Shown piece after piece: positions 1 through 6,042 of a DNA stretch of 17,910 nucleotides. Source of the DNA: Bog-532 sp036495425 (lineage in GTDB: Bacteria > Actinomycetota > Actinomycetes > Streptosporangiales > Streptosporangiaceae). The stretch spans positions 1 to 17,910 of the forward strand of contig DASXMW010000142.1 in NCBI GenBank assembly GCA_036495425.1, read 5' to 3'. How positions within the stretch are numbered: the stretch's first letter is position 1; the number at the start of each line of letters is the position of its first letter. A program made the translations under genes and the position numbers. Under the pieces are notes generated by a model. The model saw only the letters and a list, made by a program, of their open reading frames with translations. It had not been told where the DNA came from and made no database searches.

Positions 1-849
1 GAAGGTGAGGTCACCCACGGCCCGGCACCGGAAGCCGAGCATCAGGCTGCGCGGCAGCGGCCACGGCTGGCTGCCCAGGTAGGTGACCTGGTCCACGGTG
101 ATGCCGGTCTCCTCGTGCACCTCGCGGACCACGGCGTGCTCAGCCGACTCCCCCGGGTCGACGAACCCGGCCAGGATCGACACCCGGTGCTCCGGCCAGG
201 CCTTGTTGCGGGCCAGCAGGCAGCGGTCCTCGGCGTCGGTGACCAGCATGATCACGGCTGGGTCGGTGCGCGGGAAGTGCTCGGTGCTGTCGGCCGGGCA
301 GGTGGTCGAATGGCCGCCCGGGTTGACCACGGTCGGGGTGCCGTCGATCGGGCAGTGGGTGTGGGTGTCGTGCCAGTTGGCCAGGGCCACGGCGTGAGTC
401 ATCAGCCCGGCGTCGCGGTCGCCCAGCAGCGACCCGGCCTCGCGCAGGGACAGCGGCCGGGGGGCGCCGTCGTGTTCCGGGGCCTCGCGCCCCGGGCCGG
501 TGCCGCGCGCTTCCGGCGGGTTGTCGGGCGCGCCTTCGATCGGGCCGGAGACGCCGTAGTACACGACCTCGCCGCCGCGGTTGCCGTCGCTGTTTCCCGC
601 GGTCTCCACGCCGAGCAGGAAGCGGACGCCTTCCGGCGCGTCGGCCGGGGAGACGAAGACCAGTTCGGCCCGGCCCTCGACCACGCGAACCAGGGCCCGG
701 CCGTGGTGCACCACCAGCACCCGGGTATCGGGGTCGGCCCAGGTCCGATCGAGCCAGGCCTGGTCGGAGCGCCGTTCGGTGACCCGGTCGACCGTTTCCC
801 GGGCCAGCACCAATCCCCCGAGCGGGCCCACCGGCTGACCGGCGGTCAC
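1..849 (-). CDS. nudC: NADH pyrophosphatase NudC (Nudix family), 3' end cut by window start
   Basis: Hydrolyses NAD(H) to NMN(H) and AMP; NudC-type enzymes also remove NAD caps from RNA. I translated 283 residues from a GTG at 847-849. The Nudix box GX5EX7REUXEEXGU is complete at residues 228-250 (E234, R242, E243, E246, E247). It is followed by SQPWPLPRS at 260-268, the signature that separates NADH pyrophosphatases from other Nudix enzymes. HFPRTDPAVI at 191-200 is also typical. The zinc-ribbon region is altered: C166-P-I-D169 and C184-P-A-D187, so the second and fourth Cys ligands are Asp. A Pro/Gly-rich insert lies at about 103-132. The GTG overlaps the TGA of the upstream M20 gene in a GTGA, so the two are probably translationally coupled. 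The reading frame is still open at position 1, so the extreme C-terminus is missing. Confidence 0.93.
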   Translation of the reverse strand, partial: MTAGQPVGPLGGLVLARETVDRVTERRSDQAWLDRTWADPDTRVLVVHHGRALVRVVEGRAELVFVSPADAPEGVRFLLGVETAGNSDGNRGGEVVYYGVSGPIEGAPDNPPEARGTGPGREAPEHDGAPRPLSLREAGSLLGDRDAGLMTHAVALANWHDTHTHCPIDGTPTVVNPGGHSTTCPADSTEHFPRTDPAVIMLVTDAEDRCLLARNKAWPEHRVSILAGFVDPGESAEHAVVREVHEETGITVDQVTYLGSQPWPLPRSLMLGFRCRAVGDLTF

Positions 850-2360
850 GGACGCGGCTCGTGCTGGCCGTTCTGGCCGCTCTGGCTGGGCTGGCCGAGC
901 TGGCCGTTTTGGCTGGGCTGGCCGGATTGGGCGGCCGGCCCGGCCAGGTCCTGCCACAGGTAGGCGGCCGCCTCGGCCCCCTTGAGCAGCAGATCCATGT
1001 CCACCTTTTCGTTCGGGGCGTGGATGCGGTCACCGTCCAGGCCGACCGCGACGAACACCAGCGGCGCGCCCAGGACTTCGGCCAGGTCGGCTTCTGGGCC
1101 GCTGCCGCCCTCGCGGGTGAACAGCACCTCGCGGCCGAAGGCCCGGGCCATGGCCCGGCGGGCGGCCAGCACGGCCGGGGAGTCCACCGGCGAGTGCGAC
1201 GGGCGCACACCGGGGCCGGGCAGCACCACCCGGGCCTCGACCCCGGGCGGGGTGTGGTCGGCCACGTACTCCTGCAGGCCGGCCAGCACGTCGGCCGGGT
1301 CCTGGTCGGCGACCAGCCGGAACGACAGCTTGGCGTGGGCCTCGCGCGGGATGATGGTCTTGGTGCCGGGGCCGGTGTGCCCGCCCCACATGCCGTTGAT
1401 CTCGGCGGTGGGCCGGGCCCAGATCCGCTCCAGCGTGGAGAAACCCGCCTCGCCGGTGGCGGCGCGGCTGTCGCCGGCTTCGGCCAGCCAGGCCTTCTCG
1501 TCGAACGGGAGCTTGGCGAACATCTCGCGTTCTTCGTCGCTGAGCGGCAGTACCCGGTCGTAGAAGCGGGGCAGCGTCACCCGGCCCTGATCGTCGTGCA
1601 GGCCGGCCAGCAGCTGGGCCAGGGCCTGCAGCGGGTTGGGCACCGCCCCGCCGAACGACCCGGAATGCAGGTCGCGGGACGGGCCGGTCACGTCGATCTG
1701 GGCCTCGGCCAGGCCGCGCATGCCGGTGCACATGGACGGCACGTCCCGCGACCACATGGTGGTGTCGGAGACGACGATCAGGTCACAGCCGAGCCGGTCC
1801 CGGTGCTGGTCCAGCAGGCCGGCGAAGTGCGGGGAGCCGGACTCTTCCTCGCCCTCGATCAGCAGCTTGAGGGTGACCGGCGGGGCGTCCCGGCCGGTCG
1901 CGGCCAGGACGGCGCTGGCCCCGAGCACGTGGAAGAGGACCTGGCCCTTGTCGTCGGAGGCGCCGCGGGCCAGGATCTGGCCGTCCTGCTCGATGGGATC
2001 GAACGGCGGGCTGTGCCACTCCGCCAGCGGATCGATGGGCTGCACGTCGTGATGGCCGTAGATCAGCACGGTGGGGGCGCCGGGGTCGGCGGCCGGCCAC
2101 TCGGCGAACACCGCGGGCTGGCCGGGGCCCGGGCTATCCGCTGTGGGCTGGCCGGGGCCGGCCGCCGCGGGCTGGCCGGTCGGCCAGATCTCGGCGACCG
2201 GGAAGCCGGCCGCGCCCAGCCGGGCGGCGAGCCATTCGGCGGACCGGCGTACGTCGTCGCGGCGGGCCGGATCCGCGGAGATCGACGGGATGGCGAGCCA
2301 TTCCTTCAGATCTTCGAAGAAGGCGCTGGCGTTCTCCTCAACGTACGTTCGGGGGTCCAT
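846..2360 (-). CDS. M20 family metallopeptidase (dipeptidase type)
   Basis: A 504-residue cytosolic two-metal exopeptidase of the M20/ArgE/DapE/CNDP group; these cleave dipeptides or N-acyl amino acids, but the exact substrate cannot be read here. Metal and catalytic residues are visible: GHHDVQP (H103, D105), GASDDKGQ (D136), EGEEESG (general base and metal Glu at 171-172), SDT (D199) and the final His in IHAPNE (H447). The lid/dimerisation domain lies between about 215 and 330. Two parts are unlike the family. One is a Gly/Pro/Gln insert at about 62-81, just before the first metal motif. The other is a repetitive Gln/Gly/Ser tail at about 477-500. Both are encoded by short tandem repeats. 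The ATG start matches the usual N-terminus of this group (IPSIS at 24-28). nudC follows with a GTGA overlap, suggesting one transcript. Confidence 0.92.
   Translation of the reverse strand: MDPRTYVEENASAFFEDLKEWLAIPSISADPARRDDVRRSAEWLAARLGAAGFPVAEIWPTGQPAAAGPGQPTADSPGPGQPAVFAEWPAADPGAPTVLIYGHHDVQPIDPLAEWHSPPFDPIEQDGQILARGASDDKGQVLFHVLGASAVLAATGRDAPPVTLKLLIEGEEESGSPHFAGLLDQHRDRLGCDLIVVSDTTMWSRDVPSMCTGMRGLAEAQIDVTGPSRDLHSGSFGGAVPNPLQALAQLLAGLHDDQGRVTLPRFYDRVLPLSDEEREMFAKLPFDEKAWLAEAGDSRAATGEAGFSTLERIWARPTAEINGMWGGHTGPGTKTIIPREAHAKLSFRLVADQDPADVLAGLQEYVADHTPPGVEARVVLPGPGVRPSHSPVDSPAVLAARRAMARAFGREVLFTREGGSGPEADLAEVLGAPLVFVAVGLDGDRIHAPNEKVDMDLLLKGAEAAAYLWQDLAGPAAQSGQPSQNGQLGQPSQSGQNGQHEPRP
864..924. 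repeat. Short tandem repeat encoding the Gln/Gly tail of the M20 peptidase
   Basis: Two imperfect copies of a CTGGCCGTTYTGGC...GGCTGGGCTGGCC unit, at about 864-899 and 900-924. Read on the minus strand they encode the SGQPSQNGQ-like tail. The repeat stays in frame. Confidence 0.6.
2115..2179. repeat. GGGCTGGCCGGGG repeats encoding an insert in the M20 peptidase
   Basis: GGGCTGGCCGGGG occurs at 2115-2127 and 2145-2157, with a shortened third copy at 2169-2179. On the minus strand they encode the GPGQP-type insert just ahead of the first metal-binding motif. The frame is kept. Confidence 0.6.
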
Positions 2361-2430
2361 GAGGCCACTCTAACCAGGCCCGGCGGGCCGCCCACGGGCG
2401 CGTCGGCGGCCCATTTGACGGGGACCCAGG

Positions 2431-2490
2431 GCAGCCGGGCTCGGGCCGGCGCAGCCGGGTACGGGTCTGGGCAGCCGAGTCCGGGCCCGG
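2431..2490. repeat. Three 20-bp tandem repeats in the intergenic region
   Basis: Three consecutive 20-bp units start at 2431, 2451 and 2471. Each begins GCAGCCGRG and has a CGGG core. They lie in the 197-bp gap between a DUF3040 gene and the M20 gene, outside any credible coding frame. Confidence 0.65.
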
Positions 2491-2503
2491 GGTTCCGGAG
2501 CGG

Positions 2504-2546
2504 CTGGGCCCAGCGCCCGGGGGCCGACTGGGCCCAGCGCCCGGGG
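2504..2546 (-). terminator. Repeated palindrome downstream of the first DUF3040 gene, possible terminator
   Basis: CTGGGCCCAGCGCCCGGGG is present twice, exactly (2504-2522 and 2528-2546). Each copy contains the perfect palindrome CTGGGCCCAG, so the two copies can pair with each other as a 10-bp stem with a 14-nt loop. It begins about 11 bp after the stop of the minus-strand DUF3040 gene, which suits a factor-assisted terminator. There is no clear T-run. Confidence 0.4.
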
Positions 2547-2557
2547 CGGCCGGCTGG

Positions 2558-3148
2558 TCAGCGTTTGGGTTTGGCGTGGGTGGCGGACTGGCAGCCGGTC
2601 AGCATGACCGAGTGGCAGGAACGGGCCGGGGCCCGGGTGGCACCGCCGCCGACGTGGCCGAGCGCGGAGAAGATCGCGGCCGCCACGCCCAGCGCGCAGA
2701 CGGTCGCGATCACCGGCAGTATCGCGGCCAACCGGGACGGCCAGCGGTGCCGGCCGGCCGTGGGGTGGTAGCTGAGGCTGGACCGCGGGCCGGGGCTGGG
2801 GAGATGGCTGGGGTGCGGGCCGGGGTTGGCCGGGTTGCCGCGGGCGGCAGGGCGGTTGTGACGGCCGGGACGGCCGGGACGGGACTGGGTGGCCGGGCCG
2901 GGAGGGGCGGTGCGCGGGCCTCGGGACGGGACCGGCGGGTAGAGCCGCCAGTGGGCGGTCCACAGCCCGGCGCGCCGGGAGAACCGCCGCAGCCGTCCGG
3001 GAGGGGTCAGGAGTTCCCGCTCGGGCATGGCCTCGGACCGGGTGAGGCGGTTGAACATGGACAGCTTGGCGGCCAGCCTGGGATCTGAACGGCAAAGCTC
3101 TTCTTCGATCCGAACCAGCGCCCGCTCTTCGTCCGCCGCCAGGGCCAT
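2558..3148 (-). CDS. DUF3040 family membrane protein, long form with Pro-rich linker
   Basis: A 196-residue protein of unknown function. The N-terminus (residues 3-47) has the DUF3040 pattern: DEERALVRIEEEL, SDPRLAAKL. Next come a Pro/Arg/Gly-rich linker at about 48-135 and one membrane segment at about 139-163. The short tail carries two Cys with seven residues between them (C178, C186). I chose the ATG at 3146-3148 because AGGGAGG lies 5 nt upstream and the translation then begins like other DUF3040 proteins; an in-frame ATG at 3172 would add eight residues. It is a paralogue of the next gene, sharing the N-terminal pattern and the tail Cys spacing. No enzymatic motif is seen, and its role is unknown. 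Confidence 0.8.
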   Translation of the reverse strand: MALAADEERALVRIEEELCRSDPRLAAKLSMFNRLTRSEAMPERELLTPPGRLRRFSRRAGLWTAHWRLYPPVPSRGPRTAPPGPATQSRPGRPGRHNRPAARGNPANPGPHPSHLPSPGPRSSLSYHPTAGRHRWPSRLAAILPVIATVCALGVAAAIFSALGHVGGGATRAPARSCHSVMLTGCQSATHAKPKR

Positions 3149-3576
3149 GCGAGCCTCCCTGAGGCTACTCATCGGTCACATCACGAAATCTGCTAACCGG
3201 TCTACGGCGTTTCTACCGTTTTGGTTCGGAAAAATTCGGCCGAGAATGGCCTCGTCTCACCGCGTGGCCAACGGCCGAGACAGGAGTGACTCGAGGGGCG
3301 CACTGGAAGCGAAGCGGGGGCGGCCGGGGTGGGGAGGGCCACGCCGGGACGGGGAGCGGCGACCAGAGACGGGAAGGCCGCGACCGAGCCGAACGAGCAA
3401 CGGTGGGAAGGCCGCGACCGAGCGGAGCGACCAACGGTGGGGAGCCGGACCGGAGCGGCGCTGGGCGGCTGGGCCTCGGTTCATGAGCCGGGGAGGCAGG
3501 CTTGAGCTTGAAGACCCGCCCGGCCTGGGGCTGGGCGGGAACTCGTATCAGGATCGGGCCCAGGGCGGCGGGGCGC
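3149..3576. other. 428-bp intergenic region between the two DUF3040 genes
   Basis: No credible gene was found. The part next to the 2558-3148 gene (about 3165-3245) is unusually AT-rich for this window and probably carries that gene's promoter, though I could not assign -35/-10 boxes. The rest is GC-rich and contains the 34-bp tandem repeat at 3371-3438. Confidence 0.5.
3371..3438. repeat. Two 34-bp tandem direct repeats
   Basis: Copies at 3371-3404 and 3405-3438 are directly adjacent and match at 31 of 34 positions. Both begin GGGAAGGCCGCGACCGAGC and end CAACGGT. They lie outside genes. Confidence 0.75.
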
Positions 3577-3909
3577 CTACCGGTTGGCGGTGTGGGCGGG
3601 GTGCGGCGGGGCGGAGGTGCAGCCCTGGATCCAGGCGATGCCGCAGGCGGCGTCGGAACGGCTGGCCGGGGGGCCGATGCGGCTGAGCACGGTGACCGAG
3701 ATCAGGATCATGAACAGGACGAACGCGGCCATGGCCACGGGGGCGTACTGGACCACCCGGGAGGGGCTGAGGCGCTCGCGGAGCGGCATCTGGTGGTGCG
3801 ACATGCGCCGGTTGAAGCTGGTCAGCGCGGCGTGGAGCTTGGGGTCCGAACCGCGGAGCGCGTGCTCGATCTGTCCGAGCAGGCGTCGCTCGCTGCGTTC
3901 AAGGCCCAT
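3577..3909 (-). CDS. DUF3040 family membrane protein, short form
   Basis: A 110-residue protein of unknown function. Residues 1-48 fit DUF3040 (ERSERRLLGQIEHALRGSDP). One membrane segment lies at about 55-77, followed by a short tail with C89 and C97. The ATG at 3907-3909 is strongly supported by GGAGGT placed 7 nt upstream; longer in-frame extensions upstream look non-coding. Compared with its paralogue at 2558-3148, it lacks the long Pro-rich linker but keeps the C-X7-C tail. A cytosolic N-terminus with the tail outside the membrane is inferred. The two genes are about 430 bp apart, so they are probably transcribed separately. Confidence 0.85.
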   Translation of the reverse strand: MGLERSERRLLGQIEHALRGSDPKLHAALTSFNRRMSHHQMPLRERLSPSRVVQYAPVAMAAFVLFMILISVTVLSRIGPPASRSDAACGIAWIQGCTSAPPHPAHTANR

Positions 3910-4092
3910 CCAATTACCTCCGGGTCGTGCTCGGCTGGAGGCAGCGGGGGCCGGCCCACGATGGCATGGGCTGATCTCCAGCGGTATGAAAGCTGTCGCG
4001 CCTGCCGGAGGCCGCCACACTGCGGCCCGGAACGTCAGCGGCGTTCCCCGGACGTCGGCGTTGGTCCGCGCCCGGGCAGCAATGACCCAGTC

Positions 4093-4110
4093 GACCAGAT
4101 ATGCCTGGTC
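4093..4110. promoter_or_regulatory. 18-bp dyad, possible operator
   Basis: GACCAG and CTGGTC flank the 6-nt spacer ATATGC, giving a perfect 6+6 dyad about 185 bp upstream of the short DUF3040 gene. No regulator can be named. Confidence 0.3.
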
Positions 4111-4170
4111 AGCACGGCAATGACCACAGTGTACGGGGCGCAGGCGGCTGCTGCCGCCCAACCAGCCAGA

Positions 4171-4189
4171 TGATCACGAAATGATCACG
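4171..4189 (-). promoter_or_regulatory. Direct repeat GTGATCAT x2, possible operator
   Basis: On the minus strand GTGATCAT occurs twice with a 3-nt spacer, an 11-bp period (one helical turn). Each contains the palindrome TGATCA. It lies directly past the DAHP synthase terminator and upstream of the short DUF3040 gene. Confidence 0.3.
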
Positions 4190-4230
4190 GCCGGGCCGCC
4201 CCGGAGGAGGAAAGCCGGGGCGGCGCGGCC
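4189..4230 (-). terminator. Terminator of the DAHP synthase gene
   Basis: A 16-bp inverted repeat with one mismatch: arms 4189-4204 and 4215-4230, loop 4205-4214. It lies 12 bp past the stop codon of the minus-strand gene. The strong GC stem without a T-run is usual for actinobacterial terminators. Confidence 0.75.
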
Positions 4231-4241
4231 AGGGTGACGGG

Positions 4242-5396
4242 TCAGGCGGACGCGGTGGCGCGGGGCTGACCGGACGAGCCCGTACCGGCGTGCTCGCCGC
4301 CGGCGGTGTGCCCGGGCTCGCGGCCGGTGGGCTCGGGCACGGTGCCGCGGCGGTTGCGGACCGCGGCGGCCAGGCCGTTGAGCACGGCTCCGGTGGTGGC
4401 CATGTCCATGCAGGCGTCGGTGATGCTCTGCCCGTAGACCAGCCCCTCCAGCGGGCCGGGCTCCTGGTGGCCGGCCTCGAGGAAGCTCTCCAGCATGACG
4501 CCGGCCAGGCCCTGCTCCCCGGCCGCGATCTGCTCGGCCAGGGCCTCGGCCACGATCGGCTGGCGCCGGTAGTCCTTCTCGCTGTTGCCATGGCTGGCGT
4601 CGACCATGATCCGGCGGGGCAGCGTGGCCTTGCTCACCAGGTCGAGGGCGGCGGTCACGTCGGCCGCGTGGTAGTTCGGGCCGGAACGCCCGCCGCGCAG
4701 GATGAGGTGGCAGTCGCTGTTGCCGGTGGTGGTGACCACGGCGGCGGCCCCGGCCGGGGTTACGCCGAAGAACGTGTGCGGGGCGGCGGCGGCCCGGCAG
4801 GCGTCGATGGCGACCTGGGCGTCGCCGTCGGTGCCGTTCTTGAACCCCATCGGCATGGACAGGCCGGAGGCCAGCTGGCGGTGGATCTGGCTCTCGGTGG
4901 TGCGGGCGCCGATCGCGCCCCAGGCCACCGCGTCCGCGATGTACTGCGGGGTGACCGGGTCCAGCCACTCACAGGCCACCGGCAGACCCAGCTCCACGAT
5001 GTCCAGCAGCAGCCGGCGGGCGGCCCGCAGGCCCGCGTGCACGTCGTAACTGCCGTTCAGGCCGGGGTCGTTGATCAGACCCTTCCACCCGGTCACGGTG
5101 CGCGGCTTCTCGAAGTAGACCCGCATCACGATGAGCAGGTCGTCGCTCAGCGAGCGCTGGATCCCGGCCAGCTGGCGGGCGTAGTCGAGCGCCGCGACCG
5201 GGTCGTGCACCGAGCAGGGGCCGACGATCACCAGGAGCCGGTCGTCGGCCATGTCCAGCACGCGGCGGATCTCGGTGCGACCCTGCTCAACCGCGGTCTC
5301 CCGGTCCGCGCCCAAGGGGAGCTCGGCCAGCAGTGCGGCTGGCGCGAGCAATGGTTCGTAGCCGGCGATGCGCGTATCGCTGGTGTGGTGGGGCAT
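4242..5396 (-). CDS. 3-deoxy-7-phosphoheptulonate synthase, type I (AroF/G/H class)
   Basis: Condenses phosphoenolpyruvate with erythrose 4-phosphate to DAHP, the first step toward Trp, Tyr and Phe. It has 384 residues, against about 350 for the E. coli enzymes; the excess is a Gly/Pro-rich C-terminal tail from about 351. Metal ligands align with E. coli AroG almost number for number: C61 (GPCSVHD), H269 (DASHGNSEKDY), E303 and D327. Substrate-binding blocks are R92/K97/R99 (MRVYFEKPRT), KG at 105-106 and GFKNGTDG at 184-191. Pro150 and Ser180, positions where feedback-resistant AroG mutants are known, are retained, so allosteric control is plausible. GGGAGGAG precedes the ATG. The leader upstream contains a probable aromatic amino acid attenuator. 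The terminator at 4189-4230 suggests a single-gene transcript. Confidence 0.95.
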   Translation of the reverse strand: MPHHTSDTRIAGYEPLLAPAALLAELPLGADRETAVEQGRTEIRRVLDMADDRLLVIVGPCSVHDPVAALDYARQLAGIQRSLSDDLLIVMRVYFEKPRTVTGWKGLINDPGLNGSYDVHAGLRAARRLLLDIVELGLPVACEWLDPVTPQYIADAVAWGAIGARTTESQIHRQLASGLSMPMGFKNGTDGDAQVAIDACRAAAAPHTFFGVTPAGAAAVVTTTGNSDCHLILRGGRSGPNYHAADVTAALDLVSKATLPRRIMVDASHGNSEKDYRRQPIVAEALAEQIAAGEQGLAGVMLESFLEAGHQEPGPLEGLVYGQSITDACMDMATTGAVLNGLAAAVRNRRGTVPEPTGREPGHTAGGEHAGTGSSGQPRATASA

Positions 5397-5397
5397 C

Positions 5398-5422
5398 GTG
5401 TCTCCTCCCGGCAGAGCGACAC
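5398..5422 (-). promoter_or_regulatory. Possible hairpin around the DAHP synthase ribosome-binding site
   Basis: GTGTC and GACAC (5418-5422 and 5398-5402 on the minus strand) flank the GGGAGGAG Shine-Dalgarno, with a further CTC/GAG pairing inside. The stem would partly hide the ribosome-binding site. The pairing is weak and this is inferred only from complementarity. Confidence 0.35.
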
Positions 5423-5427
5423 CCTCG

Positions 5428-5542
5428 ACCTGGGAGCCAGTCTGCCCTTACATGACAAAGACAGAGGCGGATCGCCTCTGTCTGTCTGGCTCCAGGTGAA
5501 TCGTCAGCGCTGGCGGGCGCGGCTGGCTACACCTGGAGCCAG
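5428..5542 (-). promoter_or_regulatory. Attenuator leader of DAHP synthase, alternative RNA pairings
   Basis: Three 13-nt segments compete, in RNA order. Segment 1 is CTGGCTCCAGGTG (5542-5530), inside the leader peptide frame. Segment 2 is CACCTGGAGCCAG (5498-5486), a perfect complement of segment 1. Segment 3 is CTGGCTCCCAGGT (5440-5428), which pairs with segment 2 apart from one bulged C. Segment 2 can pair with 1 or 3, not both. Between 2 and 3 is a 10-bp hairpin (5482-5460). Segment 3 also contains CTCCC, complementary to GGGAG of the DAHP synthase Shine-Dalgarno. A ribosome stalled on the aromatic codons of the leader would change access to segment 1. Whether the outcome is transcription termination or hidden translation start cannot be settled by eye. 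Confidence 0.75.
5460..5482 (-). terminator. Hairpin within the DAHP synthase leader, possible attenuator terminator
   Basis: A perfect 10-bp stem (GACAGAGGCG with CGCCTCTGTC) and a 3-nt loop, followed on the minus strand by TTTGTCATGT. The weak T stretch makes intrinsic termination possible but not certain. Confidence 0.5.
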
Positions 5543-5569
5543 CTGAAAGCGCCAATACCATCGTGACAT
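5504..5569 (-). CDS. Aromatic leader peptide (attenuator peptide) of DAHP synthase
   Basis: A 21-codon frame, too short for most ORF callers. It starts at the ATG at 5567-5569 and ends with TGA at 5504-5506; an in-frame ATG at 5576-5578 would add three residues. It begins MSRWYWRFQLAPGV and then runs ASRARQR. Residues 4-8 are Trp-Tyr-Trp-Arg-Phe, so all three products of the pathway begun by the downstream enzyme are read within five codons. Segment 1 of the attenuator overlaps codons 10-14. No good Shine-Dalgarno is seen, but TAGCAT at 5577-5582 would sit as a -10 box one base short of leaderless start. Dedicated control peptides of this kind are known for trp and leu genes in Actinobacteria. 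I infer stalling on scarce aromatic tRNAs. Confidence 0.8.
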   Translation of the reverse strand: MSRWYWRFQLAPGVASRARQR

Positions 5570-5653
5570 GCCGCCCATGCTACACGGACGGCCATCCGCC
5601 GCGTAGGCGCCTCGGGGGATTCTGTTGATCTTGCCGGGCGAGAGGGAGTTGCC

Positions 5654-5956
5654 ATGCTGGTCGCGTTCTCAATCACGCCCCTCGGCACCGGGGAGGCCGT
5701 CGGGGACCTGGTCGCCGAGGCGGTGCGGGTGGTCCGGGCCAGCGGCCTGCCCAACCGGACCGACGCCATGTTCACCACCGTCGAAGGCGAGTGGGACGAG
5801 ACCATGGCCGTGGTCAAGCAGGCCGTGGACGCGGTGGCGGCCAAGGCCCCGCGGGTGAGCCTGGTGCTCAAGGCCGACCTGCGGCCGGGGGTGACCGACG
5901 GCCTGACCTCCAAGGTCGAGACCGTGGAACGCTACCTGGCCGAGCCGGACCGGTAG
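5654..5956 (+). CDS. MTH1187 family (DUF77) thiamine-binding-type protein
   Basis: A 100-residue small soluble protein. The start MLVAFSITPLGTGE, the central TTVEGEWDE (43-51) and the ADLRPG block (74-79) match the MTH1187/YkoF-related DUF77 family, ferredoxin-like folds that form oligomers; some members bind thiamine or related compounds. Length and ends fit the family, so it looks complete. GAGAGGGAG is 5 nt upstream of the ATG. It is divergent from the DAHP synthase leader (84 bp apart) and convergent with the helicase, hence its own transcription unit. Its cellular role is unknown; thiamine binding is a family-level inference. Confidence 0.87.
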   Translation: MLVAFSITPLGTGEAVGDLVAEAVRVVRASGLPNRTDAMFTTVEGEWDETMAVVKQAVDAVAAKAPRVSLVLKADLRPGVTDGLTSKVETVERYLAEPDR

Positions 5957-5981
5957 CCGGATCGCCGCGAAGCGCCGGGCG

Positions 5982-5998
5982 GGCCCGGGAGCCGGGCC
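5982..5998. terminator. Hairpin between convergent genes, possible bidirectional terminator
   Basis: GGCCCGG and CCGGGCC flank a 3-nt loop, a 7-bp all-GC stem. It lies in the 86-bp gap between the DUF77 gene and the 3' end of the helicase, so it may serve both. No T-run is seen. Confidence 0.45.
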
Positions 5999-6042
5999 GG
6001 TCCGGTGCGGGTCGCTCACCAGCCTTAGATATGTTGATCGGC

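Larger units (their letters stand above)
3910..4241. other. 332-bp intergenic region upstream of the short DUF3040 gene
   Basis: No credible gene. It holds, from high to low coordinate, the DAHP synthase terminator (4189-4230), a direct repeat of GTGATCAT (4171-4189) and an 18-bp dyad (4093-4110). The last two could be operators for the DUF3040 gene. Confidence 0.5.

Noticed and set aside
861..2771. A 636-codon plus-strand open frame
   Set aside because: It is antisense to the M20 peptidase and continues into intergenic repeats; the composition is artefactual and there is no family pattern.
3910..4161. Upstream in-frame extension of the short DUF3040 gene
   Set aside because: The excellent GGAGGT ribosome-binding site points to the ATG at 3909, and the extension has no DUF3040 features.
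5527..5913. A 128-codon minus-strand open frame through the DAHP synthase leader
   Set aside because: It is antisense to the DUF77 gene and Thr/Ser/Arg-rich; it is in a different frame from the Trp-Tyr-Trp-Arg-Phe leader.
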